A stretch of 64,000 nt of DNA from Limnoperna fortunei (GCA_944474755.1 OX104113.1:48127644-48191643); one strand, 5' to 3'. Numbered from the stretch's first letter, positions 11,188 to 21,639 are shown. Program-made: numbers and translations. Notes: a model not told the origin generated them from the sequence alone.

Positions 11188-11310
11188 AAACTAGTTGGAA
11201 GCCTTTGCCTGAGCGTTGGAAACGTAGGAAGCTACACCTGTTAGATAATATACAAAATTGCTCTGCGCGCACCAACATATCTGTAGCTTACTACCACCAA
11301 ATGTACAAAG
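11188..11310 (+). pseudogene. Old non-LTR reverse transcriptase relic, 3' part
   Basis: Continues the relic of 5890-6939 across the LINE: ETSWKPLPERWKRRKLHLL is in frame with the upstream NTINIYT once one copy of the 15-bp duplication is removed. This is the end of the RT C-terminal domain (usual form WxxLxxRRxxxKL). Confidence 0.75.
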
Positions 11311-11560
11311 CACGGATCCTTTTTATAAACGCTTGCATTTATTGAGCTGATATTTGGTATGCGAGTCAAATCGCGAGTTACAGATAAAGTTCAAAAATCG
11401 CGAGTTACAGATAAAGTTCAAATTTTGTTCCGGTCCAATGATTTCTGAGGACATTATGGTCTTGGGCATTTGAAACATCTGTTAAATAACAGTTTTCCCG
11501 GGCTTTTTTTACTAAACGCTTGCAGATGTTGAGCTGATATTCAGTAAAAAGAAACAAGGA
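11310..11560 (+). repeat. Dispersed repeat with internal 27-bp tandem duplication
   Basis: Two related halves share the pattern aaacgcttgca followed by gttgagctgatatt (about 11,328 and 11,514). Between them the unit tcgcgagttacagataaagt occurs twice in tandem (11,371 and 11,398, period 27). It resembles the repeat blocks at 60.4-60.9 and 62.0-62.3 kb in style. No coding role seen. Confidence 0.6.
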
Positions 11561-11659
11561 AGCCTGATGCAGCACATTAATTCGCCGCCGAATTATTCTG
11601 CATGTCCATAATTTTATGGACGCATTTAAAACAGTGGATATCTGTGTTAGAGGTTATTT

Positions 11660-11812
11660 TGTTTGTTTAAATGTTGCTTAACGCCACTTTGAGTAATTTT
11701 ACAGCTATATCATATCATGTAGTGCAGTTTTTATTTGGGAAGGAAGCCGGAGTACCCGGATAAAACCTAGACCTTTGATAGGAAAAATGGCAATGCTTGT
11801 CAATTAAGTTAT
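11660..11812 (-). mobile_element. SINE-B 3' half, 5'-truncated
   Basis: Contains the tail (taacgccactttgagtaat) and core (gccggagtacccggataaaa) of SINE-B in reverse orientation; the tRNA-like head is missing. Confidence 0.75.
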
Positions 11813-12630
11813 TTTATGCAAAATACAAATCATCTCAATAATATCGCATCTATACGAAACAGATAATCTGATATAAAAACATCATTTAAAATTCTCTTTA
11901 ATTTGTAATTGTAGATTGGCTTAATAAATGCATGTGTAGAGGCCCAGATAAGCATAAATAATCGAAGTAGGTTATTATATAACATAAAGGCTTGCGTAGC
12001 AATCATCTCGGATTTTTGATCAAAATAAAAATATATTGTTTGCATGGACAATCTAATAAACATTTGCTTAGAATCAGAATTGCAATTTTCTTTAAAGAAG
12101 GGCATTCGAACTTTTTCCCCAGTCATGCAGTTGGAACTAGTTTGAACTTCCGATTTCTAAGTTTGCGGAAATTTAATCTTTTGTCGTATATTAAATCATA
12201 AATTTATGTAAATAAAAACTAATGCCCACGTGTTCCAATTAAATAAATTAGTGAAATAACATTTCTTTATTGCATCTGACAAAAGACGGCATACTCTGGA
12301 ATTGTAAACATGAAATAGCCGTTCATTCTTGTTATCGATTTTCATCAAAAAGTGCATACACAAACACGCCTTTTTATTTTTGTTTTCAATTTTTCAAAGC
12401 TACGCTCATTGATAGCGCTACCACCAAACACAATGTACCAGGAAAAAAATTGTCTCCCTCTATAATTAACTTCCTTAAAGAAAATACCAAAAATATTTAT
12501 CATTGCATGAAAATTTGATGACACAATCATTTTTTGCAGTCCAACGTTTTGTCTTGTTTTAATTATTCACTCAGCTTGGATGATTGACATTCTTTCGCAA
12601 ATTTTATTCATTTAATGGTTACTTGATACA
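11813..12630. other. AT-rich stretch, nothing recognised
   Basis: Overlapping frames of up to 98 codons on both strands (11,830-12,126, 11,992-12,201, 12,270-12,518) show no recognisable domain and mutually overlap, so they are treated as chance. Confidence 0.4.
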
Positions 12631-12639
12631 GTACTTGCA

Positions 12640-12850
12640 CCCGTAAACGCAACACTTTGACTGATTGATAACTGATTGCTGACGGATCGCTGATTGATTG
12701 ATGATGACTACATCCGTCCAAAATTATGAATCCGTCATTACCTTGGTAACCGTCAGAGATCAGTGCGATCCAGAATCCGTCATTTAATTATATGCATAAA
12801 TCGGTTAGTTCATTGACGGATTCGTATAAATTAATAATTTAAAGATAAAA
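12640..12850 (-). repeat. Palindromic 'gacggatt' repeat, copy 1
   Basis: Dense in gacggatt/aatccgtc on both strands, with gcaacactttgactgattga at one edge matching the 16.4-kb copy in opposite orientation. Probably a fold-back or MITE remnant. Confidence 0.6.
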
Positions 12851-13529
12851 CGGATTCTGCGTCATTTGTATATAATATATGCATTTATTATACCTTTTTT
12901 ATAATAAAATAAAAACATGCGTTTAAAAGAATTGTTAATACAATGTCTCGTTCTAAATGAATAAATAAACATATTTAAAGAAATTTTTTTTTCTTTATTT
13001 TATATAATTAAGCACATTTCTCTAAAGCAGGACATATCTGCGAACCGAGTCCTGTAAACCTTCAAAAAACTTCTATTTCATGCACATCAGTAAAGAAGAG
13101 GTACAATTTTTTTTTCGTAATCCATTATTGATTCTCTTTTTTTTATTTCCTCGATTCGTGATTTCAGCCTGTTTTATTTTTTGCGACCTGTTACATGTAT
13201 ATTTTTTGTCATACATTAAGCCGACCCGACTCTCCCAATCAGTAACATATTTATTTCACATTTAGGAAAGAACATGGCCTCTTTTTGACATCATTATTAG
13301 TTACTTAAATGTATGCCTGCGTGTTTTTATTTAGTCTACAACATTTTAAATACAATTATAAAACTGTTGTGTTTGTTCAACTGTTAAACAATCATTGTCA
13401 ATCAAAACGCATTGTTTACTAAACAAAAAGTTGTATTGTAAAATATACAGCGATTCTTGTCGCAAGTTTTATTGGACAGGCAATAAAATTTGTTTAAAAA
13501 AGTATACATACAATTACGCTGGATTGTTT
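12851..13529. other. AT-rich stretch, nothing recognised
   Basis: Poly-T-rich sequence with no recognisable gene or repeat. Confidence 0.5.
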
Positions 13530-13722
13530 TTATCCTTGTCCATTTTTTATTGGGGGTGGGATGGGAGAAAGCCGGAGTACAGGTAAAAACCGACAGTCTT
13601 TTGTCGATTAAAGTGGAGTCGGGGGCACCCTATCTGCAGTCGTTCGAAAATCCGCAACCTGTTGACAGGCATGTGACAACTAGCAGATGACTAACCAATC
13701 AGCCACCTAAGCCCCAATAACG
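13530..13722 (-). mobile_element. SINE-B fragment
   Basis: The reversed core (ttattgggggtggg, gccggagtac) and head (cagccacctaagcccc) are present; the tail is lost. Frames 13,395-13,586 and 13,490-13,690 cross it and are not genes. Confidence 0.7.
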
Positions 13723-13935
13723 CCGGGGAGAATTGTCTGCCAATTCTGAAGTAAAACGTAAAAATGTGTTACAGATAGACACGTGTTTCAGTACGAAATA
13801 GTAATTTTTTTAACAAAACGTTATAAATTGTCAAGGTCTTAACATTGTCATTACAGTGTCATATCGATGAAACAGAACCATTTCAAAACTTGCCCTTTAA
13901 AAGAGTGTCAATCAATTTAATAATAACTTATTGTA

Positions 13936-14493
13936 TTGATTGATTGTTTGCTTTTCTTTCAGCGAGAGTATTTCAGCTTTATTCATGACGAGAATAAGTT
14001 AAATATAAATCAATTAGATTTTTTTGCTTGTTTAAATATTGTTTAATCCACTTTCAGCAATTTTTCAGCTATATCATGGCGTCCAGTTTTTATTTGAGGA
14101 AGCCGGAGTACCCGGATAAAACACCCGTCCTTTCAATTAAGTCGAGTGCACCCTGCCTGCAGTGAGATTCGAATCCGAAACCTCAGTGTTGACAGACCAC
14201 GTGATCAATAGTTGATGAACTAACATCACCACTCGGCTCCTTCAAACAATTAGAGAAAGATGGACAAAAGGTCAATTTTGAAAAATATGGGGTATGGGTT
14301 GGGGAGTACGATTTACTTTTTTTTCGTGCAAGGAGCGTGACTCTCTTAACATGTCACTATGGTTCGCGGCAATTTTAATATGACCTGAACGACCCCCCGC
14401 CCAAAAAAAAAAAAAAAAAACAAAAAAACAAAAAAAAAAACCGGGAGAACATCCCATGTCCGCCAGCTGAGGACGCGCTGGGCAGCTCTGTTA
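13936..14493 (-). mobile_element. SINE-A split by a SINE-B
   Basis: The tail half (13,936-14,016: tgattgattgtttgc, then attcatgacgagaataagtt) and the body/head half (14,237-14,493: aaaaatatggggtatgggtt, cgtgcaaggagcgtgac, gacgcgctgggcagctctg) belong to one reverse-oriented SINE-A, separated by the SINE-B at about 14,017-14,236. The body contains an A-run (about 14,402-14,440). Confidence 0.75.
14017..14236 (-). mobile_element. SINE-B nested in a SINE-A
   Basis: Reverse-oriented SINE-B with core gccggagtacccggataaaa and tail gtttaatccactttcagcaa. Both flanks carry caattaga (about 14,011 and 14,228), a likely 8-bp target-site duplication, so the exact edges may shift by a few bases. Confidence 0.75.
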
Positions 14494-14696
14494 AACCTAT
14501 CAACTAATTTCAAGTACTTCCGAATTTAAAGGAAACCATTTATACTTATATACCATTAAATGTGGAATGACTAAGAGACATCGTAAAATAAACAAATTGC
14601 GACGGCTAAAATGCGAAAGCAGAATTTATTTTCGTATTAAGCTTACATGTTCGCATTTTTAACTCATAAGCTTCGATATACAAACGCGGTTAGTAG

Positions 14697-15352
14697 TTTA
14701 ATCTTTATTTGAGATTTAATTCTGTGTAAATTCATGTGACACAATTAGATAGTGAATAAAATAGATGTTTTTGCTTTTGTCGTAAATCGTATTCAGTATT
14801 ATACACCGGAATTCTTAGGAATTGTGGCACAGTAGTTTATTCTTTATTGGTTTGTTTGTTTGAATGGTGTTTTTATTGGGGGAGGAAGCCGGAGTTCCCG
14901 GAGAAAACCCCCGACCTGCGGTAGGAAAACTGGCAATCCTTGTCAATTAAGATTGGAGTCGAGTACACCCTGCCTGCAGTGAGAATCGAACCCGCAATCT
15001 CTGTGTTGACAGACCACGTGATCACTAGTAGACGAACAACATAGACCACTCGGCCAACGAGGCCCCTTATTCTTTATTTGTATATAATTCTCTGTAAATT
15101 CATGTAACACAATGAGATATACAGTAAATAAAATATATAAAGAAATGTTTTCGCTTATGTCGTGAATCTTATTCAGTATTATACAGCGGAATTTTAAGGA
15201 ACTGTGGCACATAAGTTTATTCTTTATTTAATTCTGTGTAAATTCATGTGACACTATGGGGTAGTTAATAAAATATATAAATAGATGTTTTCGCTTTTGT
15301 CGTAAATCTTATTCAGTATTATACACCGGAATTCATAGGAACTGTGGCAAAT
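14697..15352. repeat. Triplicated 150-bp unit, split by a SINE-B
   Basis: Three tandem units (about 14,697-14,848, 15,067-15,215 and 15,216-15,352) each contain aattctgtgtaaattcatgt or a close variant, then attcagtattatac, then ggaactgtggcac or a variant. The first junction is occupied by a SINE-B. The units differ by scattered substitutions, so the duplication is not recent. Confidence 0.85.
14849..15066 (-). mobile_element. SINE-B inserted at a tandem-unit junction
   Basis: Flanked by a perfect 12-bp ttattctttatt (14,837-14,848 and 15,067-15,078). It has head, core (gccggagttcccggagaaaa) and a caaacaaacaaa-type end, but lacks the gccactttcagcaatttttc part of the tail through internal deletion. 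The flanking 12-mer also occurs at the other unit junction, so part of the match could come from the tandem unit itself. The 89-codon frame 14,943-15,212 crosses it and is not a gene. Confidence 0.85.
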
Positions 15353-15410
15353 AAAAAAAACTGATCAAACCTCGACAAATGATCTTTTTAAGCGTTTATA
15401 ATAAAAAAAA

Positions 15411-15650
15411 CCACGACCTCGGAGGTTAAGGTAGCAGTAACCTATTATTGATCACCAAGTTGTCTGTTTGATCCTTACAGCGAGATGGTGTGCTCGACAC
15501 ATCCCTATAAATTTGCAAAGAGCACCAGTTTTCCTGTCGAAACTTTGCTGTTTCGTTGGGTACTCCAGCTCTTACCAATAAACACTCGACGTCATATTAT
15601 ATAAACTTATATAATTTTTGAAAAATAGTGTTAAACAAACAAACTTCAAA
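15411..15650 (+). mobile_element. SINE-B, diverged
   Basis: The head reads gacctcggaggttaaggtag, then ctattattgatcacc, a B-box-like tgtttgatcctt, the core cagttttcctgtcgaaac, and the tail gtgttaaacaaacaaac. An old copy. Confidence 0.65.
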
Positions 15651-15779
15651 CATACATATAATGCAAACGCGAAAAGACGAAGTGAAAATATGTTACGATT
15701 TCGCCTTCACGTTTTTTGTGTTTCTCGCTTTAAAAGTTTTCGAAGACAAATACAAGATGTACCCCTGGGCATGCGAGGT

Positions 15780-16160
15780 CAAATATTTTTTGCATTTCTT
15801 GTGTGTGTGGTTTTTTGTCATTTCTTTTTTTTATTATTTTTTTAATAAAATGACGCTATGTGATGTTTATATGCCGTCAAAGATGCATTAGTGATAGATT
15901 TTTTTCGGGGGGGGGGGGGTGGGGGATTTCCATTTATCATTTATAACTTTAGACTAGACGTTTTCCGCTTTCAAAATACGGACGTGAGCCTTGGCACCCG
16001 AGATGCTTTTTTAAAGTCATTGTGTGTGTGCGTTTTTTAATTTACTTTGTTTAAATTATTTGGTTAATAAAATTACACTATGTAATGTTTATATTTCGTC
16101 ACAGATGCATTAGTAATAGATTGGGGGAATTTCCGTTTTTTATTAATAACTTTAGACCAG
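15780..16160. repeat. Diverged direct duplication of about 150 bp
   Basis: Two blocks (about 15,838-15,958 and 16,060-16,158) share taataaaatgacgctatg / taataaaattacactatg, then gatgcattagtgatagatt / gatgcattagtaatagatt, then taataactttagac. A G-run occurs at 15,907-15,919. Confidence 0.7.
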
Positions 16161-16289
16161 TTTTAACCTTATTATTAGATAAAACGATCCATCAATGAGG
16201 ACATAACAGTTGACATTTTTATACCTCTAATATTTGCGAGTGAAACGAATTTTAACATTTCGAAATATTAATTTTACTAACCGGAAGTT

Positions 16290-16480
16290 GAATGGACGAA
16301 TTGGAGCGATCAGTTCAAATCAATCCGTCAGATCAGTCAAATCGTTCCAAATCCGTCAATTGACGGAACGATCTGACGGATTGGAAACGATTTGACTGAT
16401 CTGACTGATTGATAACTGATTGGTGACGGATTTTGGAACGCTGACGGATTGATAAAAGTGTTGCGTCTTCAATCCCAGGT
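16290..16480 (+). repeat. Palindromic 'gacggatt' repeat, copy 2
   Basis: Contains near-complementary arms: 16,331-16,358 (gatcagtcaaatcgtt, then ccaaatccgtca) and 16,374-16,401. Further gacggatt units follow, and the block ends with aagtgttgcgtcttcaatc. The best-preserved of three copies (others at 12.7 and 32.0 kb). Confidence 0.75.
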
Positions 16481-16852
16481 ACTGTACACTTCAAAATATT
16501 TTTTTCTTGTTCCATCTTTAGCAACGAAAGTAAATATAAATCGGCGGCGATAACAAATTATTTGATAACCTTGCCTGCTTGCCTAAAGTACAAATTTAGA
16601 ACTTTTAACATATGGAAACTCGTTATTGTCCAATGAGTAAAACGAGGTTTTAACATGTCTTTGAGTACAGTATATCAAAGGGTCATATTCCACAATTCTT
16701 GATGCATGGCTCACATGGTTTTTCAATCACACAAATCATGACATCTGCCTTATTTTCAAATTTTTTTCGGTTTCTTTTGCATTATACCTTCTCCTGTCTT
16801 TTGTGTTGTACAAATTTTATCTTACACATAATCATAATTTGTATTAAATACT

Positions 16853-17005
16853 AGGAGGGTTCTCGTTGCTTGATCCACAGAGCAGCCCCGTGATTCCCCG
16901 GGTAGCGGATAGGCGAGACCCTGTGGATAATGGGTTGTTACATTACGTGTTTAGAGAGTGCTACGCTCCTTGCACAATAAAGATCCCTTTTAAAGATTTT
17001 GAAAA
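16853..17005 (+). mobile_element. SINE-A 5' half
   Basis: Head and body: ccacagagcagccccgtg, gcggataggcgagacc, gagtgctacgctccttgcac, aaagatcccttttaaagatt. It stops in mid-body and is joined to reverse-oriented SINE-A sequence. Confidence 0.75.
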
Positions 17006-17007
17006 TA

Positions 17008-17762
17008 ACGGAAAAGGGGTGGTTTGGGACATAGAAAACAGAATTTTGACATTTACCGGACAAGTATGAAGTATTGGATAGGCCCCGTGCGGGATCCGGG
17101 TGGCTAAAAGAATAGACCGCAGTCGCGCTAGCTTGTCGTAAAAGGCGACTAAATAGCGCCCAGTACCCCGACCGGCGTGTCAGGTCGGTTTGCCTAAAGA
17201 CCGACTGGGATGTGTGCCCCAGGTGGTTGAATGGGGTACCCCTGGCAAGCTGGGGTTGTCAGGCCATAATACGGAAAACCTGACCGCAAACCATATTAGT
17301 GCACCGTGTTGGGAAAAATGCCACGTTCCTCGCACGTTAAAGAACGCTGCTGTAGTATTCGCTATGAGTAGGGATTTCGATCCCGCTACAGGAGGCTAAA
17401 TTGCCCGACCCTATCCATCCTCCCATTTGCCAGTGGCAATCTAAAATCCGTTACTCCTATTTTTCCTTGTGTCCCATCCCATTTTCATTCATCATTTTAT
17501 GTTCATTTCATCATCCATTTCATGTTCATCGCCTGAATATAGCTGAAATATTGCTGCTCGGGCGTTAAACACCATTAATCAATCAATCAATCATTATTGG
17601 ATAGTGGCGAAGAATTTAGCCGTTTTAGCGGCTTCAACGAGCATACTCTTTTTCTAAATCTATAAAATGGAATGTGAATGTCTCAAAACATGCCTCTCAT
17701 TACGGTCTGCGGCCAAGTTTTCAGTATTAATAACCTGACAGCCCCAAACGAGAGGATGAAAT
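17008..17762 (-). mobile_element. SINE-A in reverse, split by SINE-C
   Basis: Left part 17,008-17,081 (ggggtggtttgggacatag, gaattttgac, gtattggatag) and right part 17,605-17,762 (gaagaatttagcc, aacgagcatactctttttct, tacggtctgcggcc) form one SINE-A interrupted by the SINE-C at 17,082-17,594. Together with the plus-strand half just before it, this gives a head-to-head SINE-A pair. Confidence 0.7.
17082..17594 (+). mobile_element. SINE-C, full length (513 bp)
   Basis: Flanked by tattggatag (17,072-17,081 and 17,595-17,604). It starts gccccgtgcgggatccgggt and continues ccgcagtcgcgctagc and ttgtcgtaaaaggcgac. From ggggttgtcaggccataat onward the body is recognisably the same as SINE-A. It ends in cgcctgaatatagctgaaat, gggcgttaaacacc and a caat repeat. 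No certain pol III A and B boxes were found; gatttcgatccc near 17,373 is B-box-like but oddly placed. A 69-codon frame (17,190-17,399) also stays open in the other two copies. Confidence 0.9.
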
Positions 17763-18450
17763 TTTATAGCCGAGATTAATTCGTTATACATTCTACATAG
17801 GAGGCGATACAGAAATATATGGGATGCACGACTTAGTTCGCAACATACTTCATAAACTTCAGTGGGTTTTTTGCGACTTTATAACTAAATATATTTAGAT
17901 CCAGATTTTTTACTCTAACTCAAACAACTGTTAGGGAATTGTTTATGTTATGTTTATGTAAAGTTCTGATGTTTCATAATTGAATTACAGGGCTTTGTTC
18001 TTGAAAAAAAGCAAGTTTTAGTCTATTTTCATAAATTGTGGAGGCACTGTTGATATTGACAGATGCAATTAATATTAGATTTTGAATGGAAATATGGAAC
18101 AAATTATTCAAAGGTAAAAAAATTGCTAAATAAACTTGTAGGGGTTGTAATGCATTTGTTAAATGATCTGTTATTTAATTGAGAATCGAGGCATCGAGGA
18201 GACGGTTATAAAAAAAGTATACACAAATTACATTGAAAATTCAAGTCTCATCAATGCATCAGGAATCATACGTCTATCTTCAGACGAGGGTATTTTGTTA
18301 CTATAATTTCGATCGTTCGTTTTGCTTTTCTTTTATGTTTGTCTGATATTTAATTTATATTTCCTTTGTAGTTTCTCTTTGCACTTTATTTCTTAACATA
18401 CAGTAACATACCGTTATTTCATAAGCATCAGAACTTTTGTTTTTTTCTCA
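17763..18450. other. AT-rich stretch, nothing recognised
   Basis: No gene, repeat or RNA recognised. Confidence 0.5.
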
Positions 18451-18454
18451 TCTC

Positions 18455-18650
18455 CATCTTCAATTCAGATCAAAACAGCTATAATAATTCACGGCTCAGT
18501 TTTTTTGTTGATTTGAACATTAAATGGGGTAACATAAAACTGAGACAAGAATTATTACAGCTGTTTTGATCTGAATTGAAGATGTAATACTTCTCGGCTC
18601 AGTTTTTTGTTGATTTGAACATTAAATGAGGTTACATAAAACGTGGTCTT
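18455..18650. repeat. Fold-back plus direct duplication
   Basis: A 35-base arm at 18,455-18,489 (starting catcttcaattcagatcaaa) is repeated inverted at 18,550-18,584 with one mismatch. After each arm comes the same cggctcagtttttt and gatttgaacattaaatg segment in direct order (18,492 and 18,594). This pattern fits a rearranged TIR element or template switching. Confidence 0.8.
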
Positions 18651-19074
18651 TGGTATAAGATCGTAATAAACACAGCTTTAGTGTTCTCCGTTTCTTTATA
18701 TGTTACTAGGTTAAAAGCTAAGTTAATACTAATTTACACATACCACTTCCACTCCTGTTCACATTCTTGTTTTTCTTCTTTTAGTACTATCATCAATATC
18801 AACATCTTCGTGCAAACACTGATAAATCGCGCAACGATTCCGAAATAAAAAATAAATTCATGTTGCGCATGTTTTGGTTGCCAACAAACGTAGTTTTGAC
18901 AGGAGATTGGTCAAGTTAAATGCAGACAGCTGGGCTATGAATCATAGCGAGTAACGTATTTTTAGAAAGTTCCACAAAACATGCAGGGTACATTTCGTAA
19001 AAACAGGCTACATTGTCCGTCACTACCAAATGCTGTATACGTTTCTACTGGGGAATGTTGATGCCTTCAATGCC

Positions 19075-19905
19075 TAAGTTGGCCCTAACCCGGTATTTAA
19101 TAAGGCCACTGAGAGAAAGTTTGTTGATCACATTTATATGAAGTGTACGCTATAGGTATCTAAATATGATGTACAGCGCTTGGCAACAGATAATGCCGTT
19201 TTCATGGAGCAGAGAAAGATAACTTAGAAGAGAAAGATAACTTATTGATCGATGGTTCTATATAGGTTGTTGAAAAGATTCCCAAACTTAGCAGCAAGGA
19301 AACCACACAATTTATCCATAGAAAGGGCCGAATGTGCATCCAAGGAGCAGATTGTAGGATACTATAAGGCGCTCGGTACTATTATGTCTAAAAATGTGTT
19401 ACATGACAAACCAGAACTATTATACATCGATGAAACTGGCCTTCATACTGAACATAACCCCTGGTGAAGTTGTTGAAGACAAAACACATTCTGCACAATT
19501 AGTAACATCTCCAAGGGAAAAGTTAGTCACTGTTATATGATTGGCAATGCCACAGGACAGGCATTAACCCGATGCTATATTTTATTCAGGAAACGGTTCA
19601 ATCCTGATTTGATACATTGCACACCTTCTGGTTCTGTGGGCTAACAGTGCAAAGTTCAGTAACTATCTGAAAATTCACTTTCTTAAACATGCAATAGTTG
19701 GAAAAGATATCCCCAACATTGATTTTATATGACGGCCACAAGTCACATGTATCCCTCACACTCACAGAATGGGCTAAACTCGTAATATTATTCTATTTGT
19801 CCTTCCTCCACATTGCAGGAACATACTCAAACCTCTCGACATTGGCTGTTATGGTCCATTGAAGAAGTTGTAACGCAAAGAATGTAAAATTTATTTTGAA
19901 CAAAA
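19075..19905 (+). pseudogene. pogo/Tigger-like DDE transposase relic
   Basis: Plus-strand pieces in order: PVFNKATERKFVDH (19,092-19,135) and YDVQRLATDNAVF resemble the helix-turn-helix/linker start. The open frame 19,252-19,467 reads LLKRFPNLAARKPHNLSIER, then ELLYIDETGLHTEHNP, where the D of the IDETG motif is the first catalytic residue. After a frameshift, 19,500-19,580 gives TSPREK and ILYDGHKSHVSLTLTEW (about 19,720-19,775) with the second catalytic Asp. The block LFVLPPHCRNILKPLDIGCYGP (about 19,795-19,855) is the typical end of the DDE_1 core. Several frameshifts and stops make it inactive. The family assignment rests on motif order. No matching TIRs were identified nearby. Confidence 0.8.
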
Positions 19906-19910
19906 TTCAA

Positions 19911-21390
19911 TATTGGTCAATTGCCTGATACTATAAAGGTTAATCACAGCAGAATTTATCATCTGCATGTTTTAAAACGGGAATATATCTCTTTAATTCA
20001 TAAGTGGTTAATCCATCTCTTTTAGCACCTTCGTGTATTGATGCAATGTATTGTAAAGATAACAGTGAAAAACATGTATAGGACATTGTTGTCGGGACAA
20101 CAAAGGATAATGCCGCATCAAGTGTCACACGGAATGGTAATGTTATGCATGTTCCCGTATCTGTAGATTAGTTGTTTTGCACACTACATACATCAGTAAT
20201 AGGTTAAGGTCTTTTCACAATCAATTATGGGGTCACACTTGAACGAATAACGGATACACTGGAAAGCAGTGCGAGAATTATGAAAATTAAATTGAAGATA
20301 TATATATTATTAATTTAACGTTATACTTTATGAACCTTTTGGGATACAAATTATTTTAGCAGAAATCTTGTATACATCGGTACTAGGTCGATTCAACATA
20401 CATTTTTTTTAAACTTTTCGGCACTGTCGAACTACAGGTAATCATGTTACGTTGGCGTTCTTTGTGAGCAATATATTTTTCCTTAATTTGCAAGAAAAGT
20501 GACATTGTCTTATTTCAGTGTACTTTTGTGTTCAATGCATCTGGATTCGGTAATAAATAGAACAGTTATTTTATGGACAGGCATGCAATACACACAAAAA
20601 ATTTTTCTCTCGAGTATTGTTGGTTTTGGGCATTGGAAAACTTCCATAATAGCGAGCATCGCAGATGCGAGCTATACCTTTACATGCATGTGTGTAAAAA
20701 AAGTCACGTGATCCATATGAACAAATCCATTTCAGATGGTAGCTGAGCTGTCCGAAGAAAATATTGTAGACGAACGAAAAAATATATAATTTAAAAGTAG
20801 ACAAAAATAATTTTGACATCGATAAAATAAAAGTGTTTATTTTTTAAATTACTACAAAAATGCCAGACAATTTTTTTTTCAATCGGAAACGCTGTATTTG
20901 AAATTGAGTTTTGTGACGTCAAAACACATTACATAAGACGTCACGTCCTCAATGGAATGTAGAGGCACTGTTAGGGGGCTCTGGAGTAACGAAATGAACA
21001 ATGTGCGATGCTCGCTTTTAGGCTGCCCCTCCATTCATATTACATTGGGAAAAATATTCTGATCTATTGCCTGCCAAGTAAATTATTGTAAACTATTTCA
21101 CAATATCCAAGTACTAGAATGGACATATATTGTATTTTATACATCATTATTCTAAGACTGTTTTTATTGGTGGACGATGGTAATAATACGTTACCGAATT
21201 CGTATAGCATAGCACAATCACATTTAACAAAATTGTACAATTCTTTTCAAATTTATTTTTTACAAGTTTTATCGTAAAAAGAATGATAGTAACTGTTAAA
21301 ATATTTTAAGAGCAGAGGATGTTAATATTATGATAAATATACTTATGTACAGGCTTCTCTCCTAGTCAACTGCATTCCCTATATATCGGT
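19911..21390. other. Unassigned AT-rich DNA
   Basis: Several frames of 60-82 codons overlap one another on opposite strands (20,499-20,819) and show no recognisable domain. The segment around 20,640-20,680 contains gcgagcatcgcagatgcgag, a small inverted pair, and a related gatgctcgct occurs near 21,008. Confidence 0.4.
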
Positions 21391-21395
21391 CCTTT

Positions 21396-21639
21396 AGGGG
21401 CCTTAGTGGCCGAGTAACCAACATAATTCTTTTACTATTGATCACGTAGCTTGTCAACACGGGTTCTAGTCTCACTGCGGACATGGTGTAAACGAATCCA
21501 ATATAAATTGACAAAGACTGTCAGTTTTCCTACCGAGGTCAGGGTTTTTTTTTTGGTTTCCTCCCCCAATAATAAATAAACCATGATAGACTTGAAAAAT
21601 TGCTGAAAGTGGCGTTAAACATTATTCGAACAAACAAAA
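21396..21639 (+). mobile_element. SINE-B
   Basis: Head ggccttagtggccgagtaac, B-box-like gggttctagtctc, core cagttttcctaccgaggtca and tail tgctgaaagtggcgttaaac followed by aacaaacaaaaa. Essentially complete but diverged. Confidence 0.85.

Noticed and set aside
11830..12126. 98-codon minus-strand frame
   Set aside because: Overlapped by an equally long plus-strand frame, no domain, AT-rich composition.
14272..14457. Minus-strand frame rich in Phe
   Set aside because: The Phe run is the translation of the A-run inside a SINE-A.
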